A DNA stretch of 64,000 nt from Burkholderia plantarii (GCF_001411805.1 NZ_CP007212.1:806001-870000); one strand, 5' to 3'; shown: positions 19,398 through 29,042, numbered from the stretch's first letter. Translations and numbers: made by a program. Notes: generated by a model not told the origin, from the sequence alone.

Positions 19398-19738
19398 GAA
19401 AAATCGGGGAAAGAGATAACGATCGGGCGGCGCACCACGCGGGTGCGCCTCGCCGGTCATTATGCGGGGGAAAGCTGCGCGTGAAACGGTTTTTTTAATG
19501 AGATACAGCGCGCGGTGGCCCCGCCGGACCGCAGGCGCGCGGCCGTTTGCAGCGCTTCGCGGGCCCTCGCAGCTGCCGGCGGCGGCCGGGTGCGACGCCG
19601 CGCGAGATCGATGCGCGCGCAGCGGTCGCGCCGTCCCGGCCCGACCGTCCCCCTGCCGCATCTCGGAGCTAGGCAGCGCGGCCCTCCGCACGTTACCATC
19701 ACGGCTCCCCAAACAACGCTATCCCTGCGCGGCGAACG
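19398..19738. other. Divergent intergenic region between thiD-like gene and rubredoxin
   Basis: A 341-bp spacer. It contains the candidate minus-strand promoter described at 19459-19487 and a T-rich stretch (GGTTTTTTTAATG, 19488-19500). The remainder is GC-rich, without a recognisable promoter for the rubredoxin gene. Confidence 0.35.
19459..19487 (-). promoter_or_regulatory. Candidate promoter for the thiD-like gene
   Basis: On the minus strand CATAAT (19459-19464) lies 17 bp after GTTTCA (19482-19487), giving a 5/6 match for the -10 and a 3/6 match for the -35. It would start transcription about 55 bp before the ATG. Confidence 0.4.
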
Positions 19739-19909
19739 ATGGAATATAAAAGCTGGATGTGCCTGATCTGCGGCTGGATTTACGACGAAGAGGCGGGGTT
19801 GCCGGACGAGGGCATCGCCCCGGGTACACGCTGGGAAGACGTGCCGATCAACTGGACCTGTCCGGAATGCGGCGCGCGCAAGGAAGATTTCGAGATGGTT
19901 CAGATCTGA
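19739..19909 (+). CDS. rubA: Rubredoxin
   Basis: A 56-residue electron carrier with one iron held by four Cys in two C-x-x-C-G motifs (MCLICGWIYDE and WTCPECGARKEDF). It has the aromatic and acidic residues usual between them (EGIAPGTRWEDVP). Rubredoxins pass electrons to hydroxylases or oxygen-detoxifying enzymes; no partner enzyme is adjacent. The ATG at 19739 gives exactly the family length. Confidence 0.95.
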   Translation: MEYKSWMCLICGWIYDEEAGLPDEGIAPGTRWEDVPINWTCPECGARKEDFEMVQI

Positions 19910-20028
19910 CCGATCCGCGCCGCCTTTCGGCCGCGGGCCGGCGTGCCTGACGCGACGCCGGTCCGGCGGTATCCCGCACGGCTCCGGCCGCGCGGCATTT
20001 TCGTCTTCGCGTCGATGGTTGCGAGCCC

Positions 20029-21345
20029 ATGACGACGTTCCCGGCCGCCGTGCCGATCCCCGATGCGCTGCCGAATCCCCGCGGTGGCGCGGTGCTGCTC
20101 GTCGAGGCGACGCTGGCCGAGGCCAGCACGGCGTCGGGCGAGGCGCTCGCGCGGGCGCTGCGCACCGGCGCGGCAGCCTTGCGCGACGCGGGCTGGCTGG
20201 CCGCGCAGCGTTATGCGCTGGCGCTGGCCGCCGCGTCGCTGGCCACCTCCACCGATGGCGCACCGGATCCGGTCGGCTTGCCGTGGCGCGACGCGCTGCG
20301 CGATTTCCGCTGGGCCGTCGCGCGCCGCAACCTGCGCGAGCTTGCCTGCTCGCCGGTGCTGCACGCGCATTACCGTGCGGCGTGCGCGTCGGCCGAGCCC
20401 GATCGCGCGCGGGCCGCGCGCGAGGTGCCGTTCGACGCGCTCGCGCTGGCCGGCCGCCCGGTGCCGCCGGCGCGGCTCGACGCGCTGCCGGCCGATCGCC
20501 TCGCGCATCTGCGCGCCGTCTACGAGGCCGCGCTGCTGATCGTGCTGCGCGAGCCCGACGCGCCGCCCGCGGCTGCGCTCGATGCGCTCGACGCCTGCCT
20601 CGCCGCGCTCGCCGGCAGCGATCCCTACGATTATTGGCGGCTGGCCCGCGCCTGCCTGCGCACGTTGCGCGGCACGGCCGGCACCGAGCTGCGGCGCTGG
20701 CTCGCGCGCGGCAACCTGCAACTGCGCGAGCAGGCCAACGGCGCGCGCGTGGCCGATGTGGCACTCGTGCGCGAGACGCTCGCGCTGGTCTGGCGCGAGC
20801 TCGCGCTGTACGGCGCCGCGGCCGAGGATGCGGCCGAGGTCGAGTTGCTGAACGACTACGGCCTGACGGTGGACTGGCACGTGGCCGGCTCGCAGGCATC
20901 GGAGATGCTCTGGGAGGCCGATGCCGCGCGCGCCGAGGCCGACGCGCTGCGTGATGCCGCGGCGATCCGCCAACTCGGCGTGGTCACCGTCAACGGCCAC
21001 GCCTACGAGGATTTCCTGCAGACCGCCGACGCCTCGATGACGGAGCTGGCGGGTGATCCGGCCGCGGCCGGCACGACCCAGGCCTGGCGCGCGTCGGCCG
21101 CGGCCTATCGGGTCGGCGCCGCCGCGGCCGCGCTCGGGCTCGGCCAGACGGCGCTGCTGGCCGACGCGGTCGCGCTCGGCTGGCGCCGCATCACCCACGG
21201 TCATCCGCCCGGCGATGGCGGGGCGGCGCTCGCGGCCGGCTCCGACGCGCTGCGCGCGGCGCTCTACAAGATCGCGGCCGGCGTGGCGCCGCCCGATCTG
21301 GCGGCCGCGCGCGAGGCGCTCGGCACGGCGCTCGAGGCGGCCTGA
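20029..21345 (+). CDS. Conserved-looking hypothetical protein, alanine-rich and helical
   Basis: I do not recognise this 438-residue protein. It has 25-30% Ala, is predicted mostly helical, and lacks a signal peptide and membrane segments. Its more distinctive stretches are SDPYDYWRLARACLRTLRG (about 205-223) and the C-terminal half from VELLNDYGLTVDWHVAGSQ to VVTVNGHAYEDFL (about 283-335). There is no kinase, CheW or receiver motif. The open frame, codon use and position 119 bp after rubredoxin argue it is real. From memory, in Ralstonia the pilGHIJ-pilL chemosensory genes stand between rubredoxin and yqgE, so this gene may be a remnant of, or replacement for, that cluster (inference). The ATG at 20029 is the first plausible start. 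Confidence 0.6.
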   Translation: MTTFPAAVPIPDALPNPRGGAVLLVEATLAEASTASGEALARALRTGAAALRDAGWLAAQRYALALAAASLATSTDGAPDPVGLPWRDALRDFRWAVARRNLRELACSPVLHAHYRAACASAEPDRARAAREVPFDALALAGRPVPPARLDALPADRLAHLRAVYEAALLIVLREPDAPPAAALDALDACLAALAGSDPYDYWRLARACLRTLRGTAGTELRRWLARGNLQLREQANGARVADVALVRETLALVWRELALYGAAAEDAAEVELLNDYGLTVDWHVAGSQASEMLWEADAARAEADALRDAAAIRQLGVVTVNGHAYEDFLQTADASMTELAGDPAAAGTTQAWRASAAAYRVGAAAAALGLGQTALLADAVALGWRRITHGHPPGDGGAALAAGSDALRAALYKIAAGVAPPDLAAAREALGTALEAA

Positions 21346-21704
21346 GGCCGGCCTGGGCGCCGGCCCGGATGATGTCGTGTCCCCCTTATGTCCTGTGGCG
21401 GGCGCGCCACCGATCATCGATCTCCGACGGGCGGCGCGCGGTGCGGCCGGATCGATTGATTTTGGGGACGTTTCCGCCGATTGACGAACGATTCGCGACC
21501 GATTCGGCCGCATCGCCGATGATGGGCTTTTTGTGACGCGGCGCCACCGCGAGCCGCGACGCCGTTGCCGCGCGGCGAGCCTGCCGGTCGGCCCCGAACG
21601 CGTGATAGAGTGCGACGTGATCCGTCATATCGACCCTCGCGGCGGGCGGCGCCGGATGACATGGCGCCGCTCGCTACCGCGCGGTCTTTGCTAAAATTCA
21701 AACC
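21346..21704. other. Intergenic region upstream of yqgE
   Basis: A 359-bp spacer without a supported gene. A TAAAAT hexamer at 21692-21697 ends only seven bases before the yqgE ATG. If it is the -10, the transcript would begin at or next to the start codon (leaderless). No clear -35 and no Shine-Dalgarno are present. Confidence 0.35.
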
Positions 21705-22283
21705 ATGTCAAAGAGTTCCGATCGCATCAATCTCACCAACCAGTTCCTGATCGCCATGCCCAGCATGTCCGATCCGACGTTCTCCGGGACGGTGGTCTAT
21801 CTTTGCGATCACAGCGAGCGCGGCGCGCTCGGCCTCGTCATCAACCGTCCCACCGACATCGACCTCGAATCGCTGTTCAACCGCATCGACCTCAAGCTCG
21901 AGATCGAGCCGTTGCTGCACATCCCCGTCTATTTCGGCGGCCCGGTGCAGACCGAGCGCGGCTTCGTGCTGCACGAGCCGGTGGAGGGCAGCGCCTACAG
22001 TTCGTCGATGACGGTCGAGGGCGGGCTCGAGATGACGACCTCGAAGGACGTGCTCGAGGCGGTCGCGTCGGGCAGCGGCCCGAAACGCTTTCTGCTGACG
22101 CTCGGCCACGCTGGCTGGGGCGCCGGCCAGCTCGAGGACGAAATCTCGAAGAACGGCTGGCTGACCGTGGCGGCCGATCCGCGCATCGTGTTCGACACGC
22201 CGGCCGAGGAGCGCTTCGAGGCCGCGCTCGGCCTGCTCGGCGTGTCCTCGACGATGCTCTCCGGCGAGGCGGGCCACGCATGA
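21705..22283 (+). CDS. YqgE/AlgH family protein
   Basis: A 192-residue protein of the YqgE/AlgH (DUF179) family. It has the conserved [41 protein letters not shown]-terminal pattern, [13 protein letters not shown] and the [14 protein letters not shown] motif. The molecular function is not established; AlgH was named for an effect on alginate expression in Pseudomonas. Its stop overlaps the ruvX start (ATGA), a coupling common in proteobacteria. The ATG at 21705 has no Shine-Dalgarno. Confidence 0.9.
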   Translation: MSKSSDRINLTNQFLIAMPSMSDPTFSGTVVYLCDHSERGALGLVINRPTDIDLESLFNRIDLKLEIEPLLHIPVYFGGPVQTERGFVLHEPVEGSAYSSSMTVEGGLEMTTSKDVLEAVASGSGPKRFLLTLGHAGWGAGQLEDEISKNGWLTVAADPRIVFDTPAEERFEAALGLLGVSSTMLSGEAGHA

Positions 22284-22732
22284 GCGGTTCGAACGCGCGC
22301 GAGGCGACGCTGCTCGCGTTCGACTACGGCGAGAAGCGGATCGGCGTGGCGGTCGGCAATACGCTCACGCGCTCGGCCCGCGCGCTCGTCATCGTTCCCA
22401 ACCTGAATCGCGACCATCGCTTCAAGGCGATCGGCGAGCTGATCGCCGAATGGCGCCCGGACGCGCTCGTGGTGGGCCTGCCGCTGCATCCGGACGGTAC
22501 GCCGCACGAGATGACGCAGCAGGCCAAACGCTTCGGCAACCAGCTGAACGGCCGCTTCAACCTGCCCGTCAGCTGGATCGACGAGCGCTATTCGTCGGTC
22601 GAGGCGCGCGCCCAGCTGCGCGAGCGCGGTGCTAGAGCGAAAGGCGCCGCCGCGGCCATCGATGCCGAGGCCGCCCGCGTGATCCTTCAAACCCATCTCG
22701 ACCAGTTGCCCGATCATCATGAGTTCCATTGA
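22280..22732 (+). CDS. ruvX: Putative Holliday junction resolvase / pre-16S rRNA nuclease (RuvX/YqgF)
   Basis: A 150-residue RNase H-fold protein involved in 16S rRNA 5' processing. It has [14 protein letters not shown] at about 13-26 with the catalytic Asp, a central [11 protein letters not shown] and [11 protein letters not shown]. Length and motifs match the family. The start overlaps the yqgE stop by four bases, and its end overlaps pyrR by 14, so the genes form one transcription unit. Confidence 0.93.
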   Translation: MSGSNAREATLLAFDYGEKRIGVAVGNTLTRSARALVIVPNLNRDHRFKAIGELIAEWRPDALVVGLPLHPDGTPHEMTQQAKRFGNQLNGRFNLPVSWIDERYSSVEARAQLRERGARAKGAAAAIDAEAARVILQTHLDQLPDHHEFH

Positions 22733-23237
22733 CGCCGAAGCGCTCTACCGCGCGCTGCTCGCCCGGATTCGCGACGCCTGGGGCGAAGCCGCGTTCGCGG
22801 CGCCCGACGGCCCGGCGATCGCCGGCATTTACAGCGGCGGCGCCTGGCTCGCTGAGCGCCTCGCGCGCGACCTGAACGCGTCGGGCTTCGGCGTCGTCAA
22901 CGTCGCGCTGCATCGCGACGACTACGCCAAGAAGGGCCTGCACAGCCAGGCCAGCCCGACCTCGCTGCCGTTCGAGGTCGAGGGGCGCCGCATCCTGCTC
23001 GTCGACGACGTGCTCTACACGGGCCGCACCGTGCGCGCCGCGCTCAACGAGCTCTACGACTACGGCCGTCCCGCCGCCGTCGAGCTCGCGACGCTGGCCG
23101 ACCGCGGCGGGCGCGAGCTGCCGGTGGCGGCGCGCTTCGTCGGCGGCACGCTCGACGTGCCGGCCGGCGCGACGCTCGTGCTCACGCGCGACGCGGCGCT
23201 GCGCTTCACGTTCGATCTCGAGGCGAGCTCGCACTGA
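22719..23237 (+). CDS. pyrR: PyrR-type phosphoribosyltransferase
   Basis: A 172-residue type I PRTase. The PRPP-binding motif [18 protein letters not shown] is at about 91-108, and [15 protein letters not shown] lies near the N-terminus. In Bacillus PyrR is an mRNA-binding attenuator of pyr genes with uracil phosphoribosyltransferase activity. In betaproteobacteria the RNA-binding role is less certain, and I see no PyrR-type anti-antiterminator hairpin in the short spacer before pyrB. Its place directly upstream of pyrB-pyrC ties it to pyrimidine synthesis. Confidence 0.9.
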   Translation: MSSIDAEALYRALLARIRDAWGEAAFAAPDGPAIAGIYSGGAWLAERLARDLNASGFGVVNVALHRDDYAKKGLHSQASPTSLPFEVEGRRILLVDDVLYTGRTVRAALNELYDYGRPAAVELATLADRGGRELPVAARFVGGTLDVPAGATLVLTRDAALRFTFDLEASSH

Positions 23238-23319
23238 GCGCGCCTCATCCGGTGCCCGCGGCACGCGAAGCCGTGCCGGGGCGCCAGCTACCTGGCAACA
23301 CGCTGGAATCACGCACACC

Positions 23320-24351
23320 ATGACGACCGACACCTCCGGCCGCGCCGGCACCCCCGCCGCGGCTGCGTCCACCGAGCGCTTTCGCTACGGCTTCCTGAAG
23401 GGCAACCCGCAGCTCACCAAGAACGGCGAGCTCAAGCATCTGCTGTCGATCGAGGGCCTGCCGCGCTCGATCGTCACGCACATCCTCGACACCGCGGACC
23501 GCTTCGTCAGCGTGACCGACCGCGAGGTGAAGAAGGTGCCGCTGCTGCGCGGCAAGTCGGTGTTCAACCTGTTCTTCGAGAACTCGACGCGCACCCGCAC
23601 CACCTTCGAGATCGCCGCCACGCGCCTGTCGGCCGACGTGCTGAACCTGAACATCAACGCGTCGTCGACGAGCAAGGGCGAATCGCTGCTCGACACCATC
23701 AACAACCTCTCGGCGATGCATGCCGATCTGTTCGTGGTGCGCCATGCCTCGAGCGGCGCGCCGTACCTGATCGCCGAGCACTGCGCGCCGCACGTCCACG
23801 TGATCAACGCCGGCGACGGCCGCCACGCGCACCCCACCCAGGGGCTGCTCGACATGTACACGATCCGCCACTACAAGCGCGACTTCACGAAGCTGCGCGT
23901 GGCGATCGTCGGCGACATCCTGCACTCGCGCGTGGCGCGCTCGGACATCCATGCGCTGACCACGCTCGGGGTGCCCGAGGTGCGCGCGATCGGGCCGCGC
24001 ACGCTGCTGCCGGGCGGGCTCGAGCAGATGGGCGTCAAGGTCTTCCACAATCTCGACGAAGGCCTGAAGGGCGTCGACGTGATCATCATGCTGCGCCTGC
24101 AGAACGAGCGCATGAGCGGCGCGCTGCTGCCCTCGGCGCAGGAGTATTTCAAGAGCTGGGGGCTCACGCCCGAGCGGCTCGCGCTGGCCGCGCCCGACGC
24201 GATCGTGATGCACCCGGGGCCGATGAACCGCGGCGTCGAGATCGACTCGCAGGTGGCCGACGGCCCGCAGTCGGTGATCCTGAACCAGGTCACGTTCGGC
24301 ATCGCGGTGCGCATGGCCGTGATGGGGATCGTCGCCGGCAACAGCGACTGA
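23320..24351 (+). CDS. pyrB: Aspartate carbamoyltransferase catalytic chain
   Basis: The 343-residue enzyme condenses carbamoyl phosphate with aspartate in de novo pyrimidine synthesis. It has the carbamoyl-phosphate loop [13 protein letters not shown] at about 85-97, [10 protein letters not shown], and the aspartate-binding RLQNERM. It is some 30 residues longer than the E. coli chain because of an N-terminal extension. Such extensions occur in Pseudomonas-type (class A) ATCases, which form a complex with an inactive dihydroorotase homologue, and pyrC just downstream fits that description. No pyrI regulatory chain is present. Confidence 0.95.
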   Translation: MTTDTSGRAGTPAAAASTERFRYGFLKGNPQLTKNGELKHLLSIEGLPRSIVTHILDTADRFVSVTDREVKKVPLLRGKSVFNLFFENSTRTRTTFEIAATRLSADVLNLNINASSTSKGESLLDTINNLSAMHADLFVVRHASSGAPYLIAEHCAPHVHVINAGDGRHAHPTQGLLDMYTIRHYKRDFTKLRVAIVGDILHSRVARSDIHALTTLGVPEVRAIGPRTLLPGGLEQMGVKVFHNLDEGLKGVDVIIMLRLQNERMSGALLPSAQEYFKSWGLTPERLALAAPDAIVMHPGPMNRGVEIDSQVADGPQSVILNQVTFGIAVRMAVMGIVAGNSD

Positions 24352-24447
24352 TTGCGGCCGCGGGCCGGCGCCACGAGCCGCGCAGCGCGGCGGGCGCCGC
24401 CGTCCGGCCATCGAATTCCACGCATCCAACGCATTCACAGGCAGCGC

Positions 24448-25725
24448 ATGAAGATTCATATCAAGGGCGGCACGCTGGTCGATCCGGCCGCCGGCACGCA
24501 GCAACAGGCCGACGTCTACCTCGCGGCCGGCAAGGTCGCCGCGATCGGCGCGGCGCCGGCCGATTTCCACGCGGCGAAGACGATCGACGCCACCGGGCTG
24601 GTGGTCGCGCCCGGTCTCGTCGATCTCTCGGCGCGGCTGCGCGAGCCCGGCAACGAGCACCGCGCCACGCTCGAGTCCGAGATGGCCGCGGCCGTGGCCG
24701 GCGGCGTGACGAGCCTCGTCTGTCCGCCCGACACCGATCCCGTGCTCGACGAGCCGGGCCTGGTCGAGATGCTCAAGTTCCGCGCGAGCAAGCTGCACCA
24801 GGCGCACGTCTATCCGCTCGGCGCGCTGACGGTGGGGCTCGGCGGCGAGGTGATCACCGAGATGGTCGAGCTGACCGAGTCGGGCTGCATCGGCTTCACG
24901 CAGGCCAACGTGCCGATCCGCGACACGCAGGTGCTGCTGCGCGCGCTGCAATACGCGAGCACCTATGGCTTCACGGTCTGGCTGCGCCCGCTCGACGCGT
25001 TCCTCTCCAGGGGCGGGGTGGCCGCGAGCGGCCCGGTCGCGTCGCGGCTCGGGCTGTCGGGCGTGCCGGTGTCGGCCGAAACCATCGCGCTGCACACGCT
25101 GTTCGAGCTGATGCGCGTGACGGGCGCGCGCGTGCATGTAATGCGACTGTCGTCGGCGGCCGGCATCGCGCTGGTGCGCGAGGCGAAGGCCGAGGGGCTG
25201 GCGGTGAGCTGCGACGTCAGCGCGAACCACCTGCACCTGACCGACGTCGATATCGGCTACTTCGACGCGCAGTACCGGCTCGATCCGCCGCTGCGCGCCG
25301 AGCGTGATCGCGAGGCGATCCGCGCCGGGGTGGCCGACGGCACGATCGACGCAATCTGCTCCGACCACACGCCGGTCGACGACGACGAGAAGCTGCTGCC
25401 GTTCGCCGAGGCGACGCCGGGCGCCACCGGCCTCGAGCTGCTGCTGTCGCTGACGGTGAAGTGGGCCAACGAAGCGAAGCTGCCGCTCGCGCGGGCGCTG
25501 AGCCACATCACCTCGGCCCCGGCCGACGTGCTGAAGCTGCCGGCCGGGCGTCTCGTGCCGGACGCGGTGGCCGACCTGGTGGTGTTCGATCCGGCCGCGC
25601 ACTGGCAGGTCGAGCCGCGCGCGCTGAAGAGCCAGGGCCACAACTCGCCGTTCCTCGGCTACGAACTGCCCGCGCAGGTGCGCGCGACGATCGTCGCCGG
25701 CCAGCTCGCGTTCGAGCGTCGCTGA
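24448..25725 (+). CDS. pyrC: Dihydroorotase homologue lacking the HxH metal site (PyrC'/PyrX type)
   Basis: This 425-residue amidohydrolase-fold protein is collinear with class I dihydroorotase (VVAPGLVDLSARLREPGNEH at about 49-69, SDHTPVDD near 310). However, the D-x-H-x-H motif that binds two metal ligands reads D-L-S-A-R, and the later FTDDG-type Asp segment reads FTQANVP. Downstream His (ANHLHLTD) and Asp (SDHTP) remain. Loss of HxH is the hallmark of the non-catalytic PyrC' of Pseudomonas, which is needed to assemble ATCase. The same role with the adjacent PyrB is likely; a catalytic dihydroorotase should be encoded elsewhere. ATG at 24448. Confidence 0.88.
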   Translation: MKIHIKGGTLVDPAAGTQQQADVYLAAGKVAAIGAAPADFHAAKTIDATGLVVAPGLVDLSARLREPGNEHRATLESEMAAAVAGGVTSLVCPPDTDPVLDEPGLVEMLKFRASKLHQAHVYPLGALTVGLGGEVITEMVELTESGCIGFTQANVPIRDTQVLLRALQYASTYGFTVWLRPLDAFLSRGGVAASGPVASRLGLSGVPVSAETIALHTLFELMRVTGARVHVMRLSSAAGIALVREAKAEGLAVSCDVSANHLHLTDVDIGYFDAQYRLDPPLRAERDREAIRAGVADGTIDAICSDHTPVDDDEKLLPFAEATPGATGLELLLSLTVKWANEAKLPLARALSHITSAPADVLKLPAGRLVPDAVADLVVFDPAAHWQVEPRALKSQGHNSPFLGYELPAQVRATIVAGQLAFERR

Positions 25726-25738
25726 GCGGGAGCGCATC

Positions 25739-26602
25739 GTGAACCTGTTGCGCAAGCTGCGCCTGATCCTGCATCTGTTGCGCGGGATGGCGACCATCGC
25801 CCTGCATTTCGGCCGGGCCACGCCGGCGCGGCGGCAGGAACTGACGCGCCGCTGGACCGTGAAGATGCTGCGGCTCTGCGGGATGCGGCTCGTCGTCCAT
25901 CACGACGAGGCGCGGCTCGATGCCGGCGCGCTCGTGATCGGCAACCACGTCTCGTGGCTCGACATCTACGTGATCAACGCGTGGCGGCCCACGCCGTTCG
26001 TCTCGAAGGCCGAGGTGCGCCAGTGGCCGGTGGTGGGCTGGCTCGCCGAGAAGCTCGGCACCATCTTCCTGCAGCGCGAGAAGCGCAGCGAGGCCAAGCG
26101 GATCATGCACGAGCTGGCCGAACGTCTGAACGGCGGCGAGCTGATGTGCGTGTTTCCCGAGGGCACCACCTCGAACGGGCTCGATGTGCTGCCGTTCCAT
26201 TCGAACATGTTCCAGGCTGCGGTCGAGGCGGGGCGCCCGGTTCAGCCGCTCTGCATCATGTACGAGGACGCGCAGGGGCGGCAGTCGGTGGCGCCCGCCT
26301 ACACCGGCAAGATGTCGCTGGGCACCTCGCTCGGGCGCGTACTGCGTGACGCGCCGCTGGTCGCGCACCTCTACGTCGGCGCGCCGATCGAGGCCGGTGA
26401 CCGGCGCGAGCTCTCGGCGCGCGCGCGCGAGGCGGTCTGCGCCGCGCTGGCCGAGATGCAGGGCAACGCGGGCCAGCCGACGGCCGAGGCGCTCGCGCGG
26501 CTTGCCGTCGACGAACTCGCGGGGCAGCCGGGCGGGGCGGCGGCGCATGAAGCCGCGCCGACCGGCGTCGAGGCGGAGCCGGCCGCGCGCCGCGACGCCT
26601 GA
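25739..26602 (+). CDS. plsC: 1-acyl-sn-glycerol-3-phosphate acyltransferase (PlsC type)
   Basis: A 287-residue membrane-associated acyltransferase that acylates lysophosphatidic acid in phospholipid synthesis. It has the N-terminal hydrophobic segment, the catalytic NHVSWLD (H-x4-D) at about 69-75, and the substrate-binding FPEGTTSNG at about 139-147. The tail is Ala/Glu-rich. Start: GTG at 25739, 13 bp after pyrC with AGCGGGAGCG upstream, suggesting co-transcription. Related enzymes acylate ornithine lipids or other lyso-lipids, so the exact acceptor is not certain. Confidence 0.88.
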   Translation: MNLLRKLRLILHLLRGMATIALHFGRATPARRQELTRRWTVKMLRLCGMRLVVHHDEARLDAGALVIGNHVSWLDIYVINAWRPTPFVSKAEVRQWPVVGWLAEKLGTIFLQREKRSEAKRIMHELAERLNGGELMCVFPEGTTSNGLDVLPFHSNMFQAAVEAGRPVQPLCIMYEDAQGRQSVAPAYTGKMSLGTSLGRVLRDAPLVAHLYVGAPIEAGDRRELSARAREAVCAALAEMQGNAGQPTAEALARLAVDELAGQPGGAAAHEAAPTGVEAEPAARRDA

Positions 26603-26738
26603 CGGCCGCGAGGGCGGGGCGCTTCGCCTTCACGGGCGAGCCCCGATCGCTCTTTGGGCGTCGTGGTCCGACCCCGGCCGCCGATAGTTCGATGCAATTG
26701 AACGCGTTGCGGCAACGCAACAGAAACGTGCCGGCCGT

Positions 26739-27590
26739 TCAGTCCCCGCCGGCGCCGCAGCCCTCGCAGGACACCTGCGTGACGCGGCGCGCGGCCGGGT
26801 CGTCGGCGAGTTCGACGGCCGACAGCTGGTTTCCCCACACGCATCCGGAATCGAGCGCGACCAGGTTGTCGCGCAGCATCAGCCCGAGCGCGGCCCAGTG
26901 ACCGAACACGACGGTCACCTCGGCGCTGCGCCGGCCGGGCGCCTCGAACCACGGCAGATAGCCGTCCGGCGCAGCGCCGGGGCCGCCGTTGGCGCGGAAC
27001 TCCATCGCGCCGTCCGGCGTGCAGAAGCGCAGCCGCGTGAGTGCGTTGAACGCCACGCGCAGGCGCTCGGCCTTCGTCAGGCCGTCCCGCCACTGGTTCG
27101 GCTCGTTGCCGTAGAGCTTTCGCAGCGTGTCGCGCCAGTCCGGCGCGCGCAGCGCGCGCTGCAGTTCGTCGGCGAGTTCGAGCACGAGCGTCACGTCCCA
27201 TTGCGGCAGCAGGCCCGCATGCAGCATCAGCTTGCCCCCCTCGAAGTGAACGAACGGCCGGTGGCGGACCCAGTCGAGCAGATCCTCCGCGTCGGGTGCG
27301 TCGAGGATCTCGCCGATCGTGTCGCCGGGCTTGAGCTGCCGGATGCCGGCCGAGACCGCCAGCAGGTGCAGGTCGTGATTGCCGAGCACGGCCACCCGGC
27401 GCTCGCCGAGCGCGATCACCTCACGCAGCGTGGCAAGCGAGGCGGGGCCGCGGTTGACCAGATCCCCCGCGAACCAGAGCGGCCGGTCGGCTGACGGGGA
27501 CAGGCGTGACAGCAACTGGCGCAACGGCGCGTGACAACCCTGGAGGTCGCCGAACGCGATGGGAACGGCCGTGCCGGATGCTAGGGTCAT
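26739..27590 (-). CDS. apaH: Symmetrical bis(5'-nucleosyl)-tetraphosphatase
   Basis: A 283-residue metallophosphatase that splits Ap4A into two ADP and can decap Np4-RNA. It shows the phosphoesterase signature blocks FGDLQGCHAPL, WFAGDLVNRGP and VLGNHDLHLLA, then MLHAGLLPQWD and FGHWAALG. The first block has Gln where many family members have His (GDxHG), a variant usual in betaproteobacterial ApaH as far as I recall. The start is set at the ATG at 27590, close to the conserved region. An in-frame ATG at 27614 would add eight residues, and neither has a Shine-Dalgarno. Confidence 0.9.
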   Translation of the reverse strand: MTLASGTAVPIAFGDLQGCHAPLRQLLSRLSPSADRPLWFAGDLVNRGPASLATLREVIALGERRVAVLGNHDLHLLAVSAGIRQLKPGDTIGEILDAPDAEDLLDWVRHRPFVHFEGGKLMLHAGLLPQWDVTLVLELADELQRALRAPDWRDTLRKLYGNEPNQWRDGLTKAERLRVAFNALTRLRFCTPDGAMEFRANGGPGAAPDGYLPWFEAPGRRSAEVTVVFGHWAALGLMLRDNLVALDSGCVWGNQLSAVELADDPAARRVTQVSCEGCGAGGD

Positions 27591-27614
27591 GGGCGTGACG
27601 TGATGATTTGACAT

Positions 27615-27970
27615 TGCTTGACGAACTGCGGCACACGGTAACACAGGTTAATCCGGACTTCCTTGCGCGATTGGCGAGAGAAAATATCCCGCGAATTGTC
27701 TCTTTTTTGAGAAAAACGGGTGCGAAACATCATGCCTTTCGTCATTTGTCAAGCTGTTGCAAGTTGTTAGAAGCCCGCCTTTCAGGGGGGACTGGCCTTA
27801 TAATTGCGCGCTTGCGGGGCGAGGTGCGACAAGGCTGCAAGGCAGTCCGATCGGCCTGCCGGGCTGCAGAACAACAGAACATTCGCGATTCGCGGGCGCA
27901 CATTCCGGGAAGCCGTGGCGCCAGTCGACAACGCGGCGCGTATGGATCGTATTTCGACAAAAGGGATCCC
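27615..27970. other. Promoter region between apaH and the rml locus
   Basis: A 356-bp divergent spacer, AT-rich from about 27600 to 27800 (for example TCTCTTTTTTGAGAAAAACG). It includes the TATAAT noted separately and then a 166-bp leader before rmlB. It contains no JUMPstart/ops element that I can see and no supported gene. Confidence 0.5.
27799..27804 (+). promoter_or_regulatory. Candidate -10 element of the rml operon
   Basis: A perfect TATAAT in an AT-rich stretch upstream of rmlB. The expected -35 position (about 27776-27781) is poor, so activation by a regulator would be needed. Transcription from here would leave a leader of about 160 bases. Confidence 0.4.
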
Positions 27971-29032
27971 ATGATATTGGTGACGGGCGGTGCCGGTTTT
28001 ATCGGCGCCAATTTCGTGCTGGACTGGCTCGCGCAATCCGACGAGGCAGTGCTGAATGTCGACAAGCTGACGTATGCGGGCAATCTCGGCACGCTGAAAT
28101 CGCTTCAGGATAATCCGGCGCACGTATTCGCCCGCGTCGATATCTGCGATCGTGCGGCGATCGACGCGCTGCTGGCCGAGCATCGCCCGCGCGCGATCCT
28201 GCATTTCGCGGCGGAAAGCCATGTGGACCGCTCGATTCACGGGCCGGCCGATTTCGTGCAGACCAACGTGGTCGGCACCTTCACGCTGCTCGAGGCGGCG
28301 CGCCAGTACTGGAACACGCTCGAGGCCGACGCGAAGGCTGCGTTCCGCTTCCTGCACGTCTCGACCGACGAGGTGTTCGGTTCGCTGTCGGCGAGCGACC
28401 CGCAGTTCTCCGAAACCACGCCGTACGCGCCGAACAGCCCCTATTCGGCCACCAAGGCCGGTTCCGACCATCTGGTGCGCGCCTACTTCCACACCTACGG
28501 GCTGCCGGTGCTGACCACCAACTGCTCGAACAACTACGGCCCCTACCAGTTCCCCGAGAAGCTGATCCCGCTGATGATCGCCAACGCGCTCGCCGGCAAG
28601 CCGCTGCCCGTGTACGGCGACGGCCAGAACGTGCGCGACTGGCTCTACGTGGGCGACCACTGCTCGGCGATCCGCGAGGTGCTGGCAGGCGGCGTGCCCG
28701 GCGAGACCTACAACGTGGGCGGCTGGAACGAGAAGAAGAACCTCGACGTGGTGCATGTGCTGTGCGATTTGCTCGACACGCACCGGCCGAAGGCTGCCGG
28801 CTCGTATCGCGAGCAGGTGACGTTCGTCACCGATCGCCCCGGCCACGATCGCCGCTACGCGATCGACGCGCGCAAGCTCGAGCGCGAGCTCGGCTGGAAG
28901 CCGGCCGAGACGTTCGAGACCGGCATGGAAAAAACCGTGCGCTGGTACCTCGACAACCAGCCCTGGGCCGCCGAGGTCGCCTCGGGCGAGTATCGCAACT
29001 GGGTCGAGATGAACTACGCGCAGCGCGCGTGA
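27971..29032 (+). CDS. rfbB: dTDP-glucose 4,6-dehydratase
   Basis: RmlB (RfbB), 353 residues, turns dTDP-glucose into dTDP-4-keto-6-deoxyglucose, the second step toward dTDP-L-rhamnose. NAD-binding GGAGFIG is at about 6-12. The catalytic TDE triad is in HVSTDEVFG and YSATK is at about 158-162. [18 protein letters not shown] is a family signature. The first gene of the tightly packed rmlBACD operon; the next start is 10 bp downstream. Confidence 0.96.
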   Translation: MILVTGGAGFIGANFVLDWLAQSDEAVLNVDKLTYAGNLGTLKSLQDNPAHVFARVDICDRAAIDALLAEHRPRAILHFAAESHVDRSIHGPADFVQTNVVGTFTLLEAARQYWNTLEADAKAAFRFLHVSTDEVFGSLSASDPQFSETTPYAPNSPYSATKAGSDHLVRAYFHTYGLPVLTTNCSNNYGPYQFPEKLIPLMIANALAGKPLPVYGDGQNVRDWLYVGDHCSAIREVLAGGVPGETYNVGGWNEKKNLDVVHVLCDLLDTHRPKAAGSYREQVTFVTDRPGHDRRYAIDARKLERELGWKPAETFETGMEKTVRWYLDNQPWAAEVASGEYRNWVEMNYAQRA

Positions 29033-29042
29033 CGGAGGCGAG

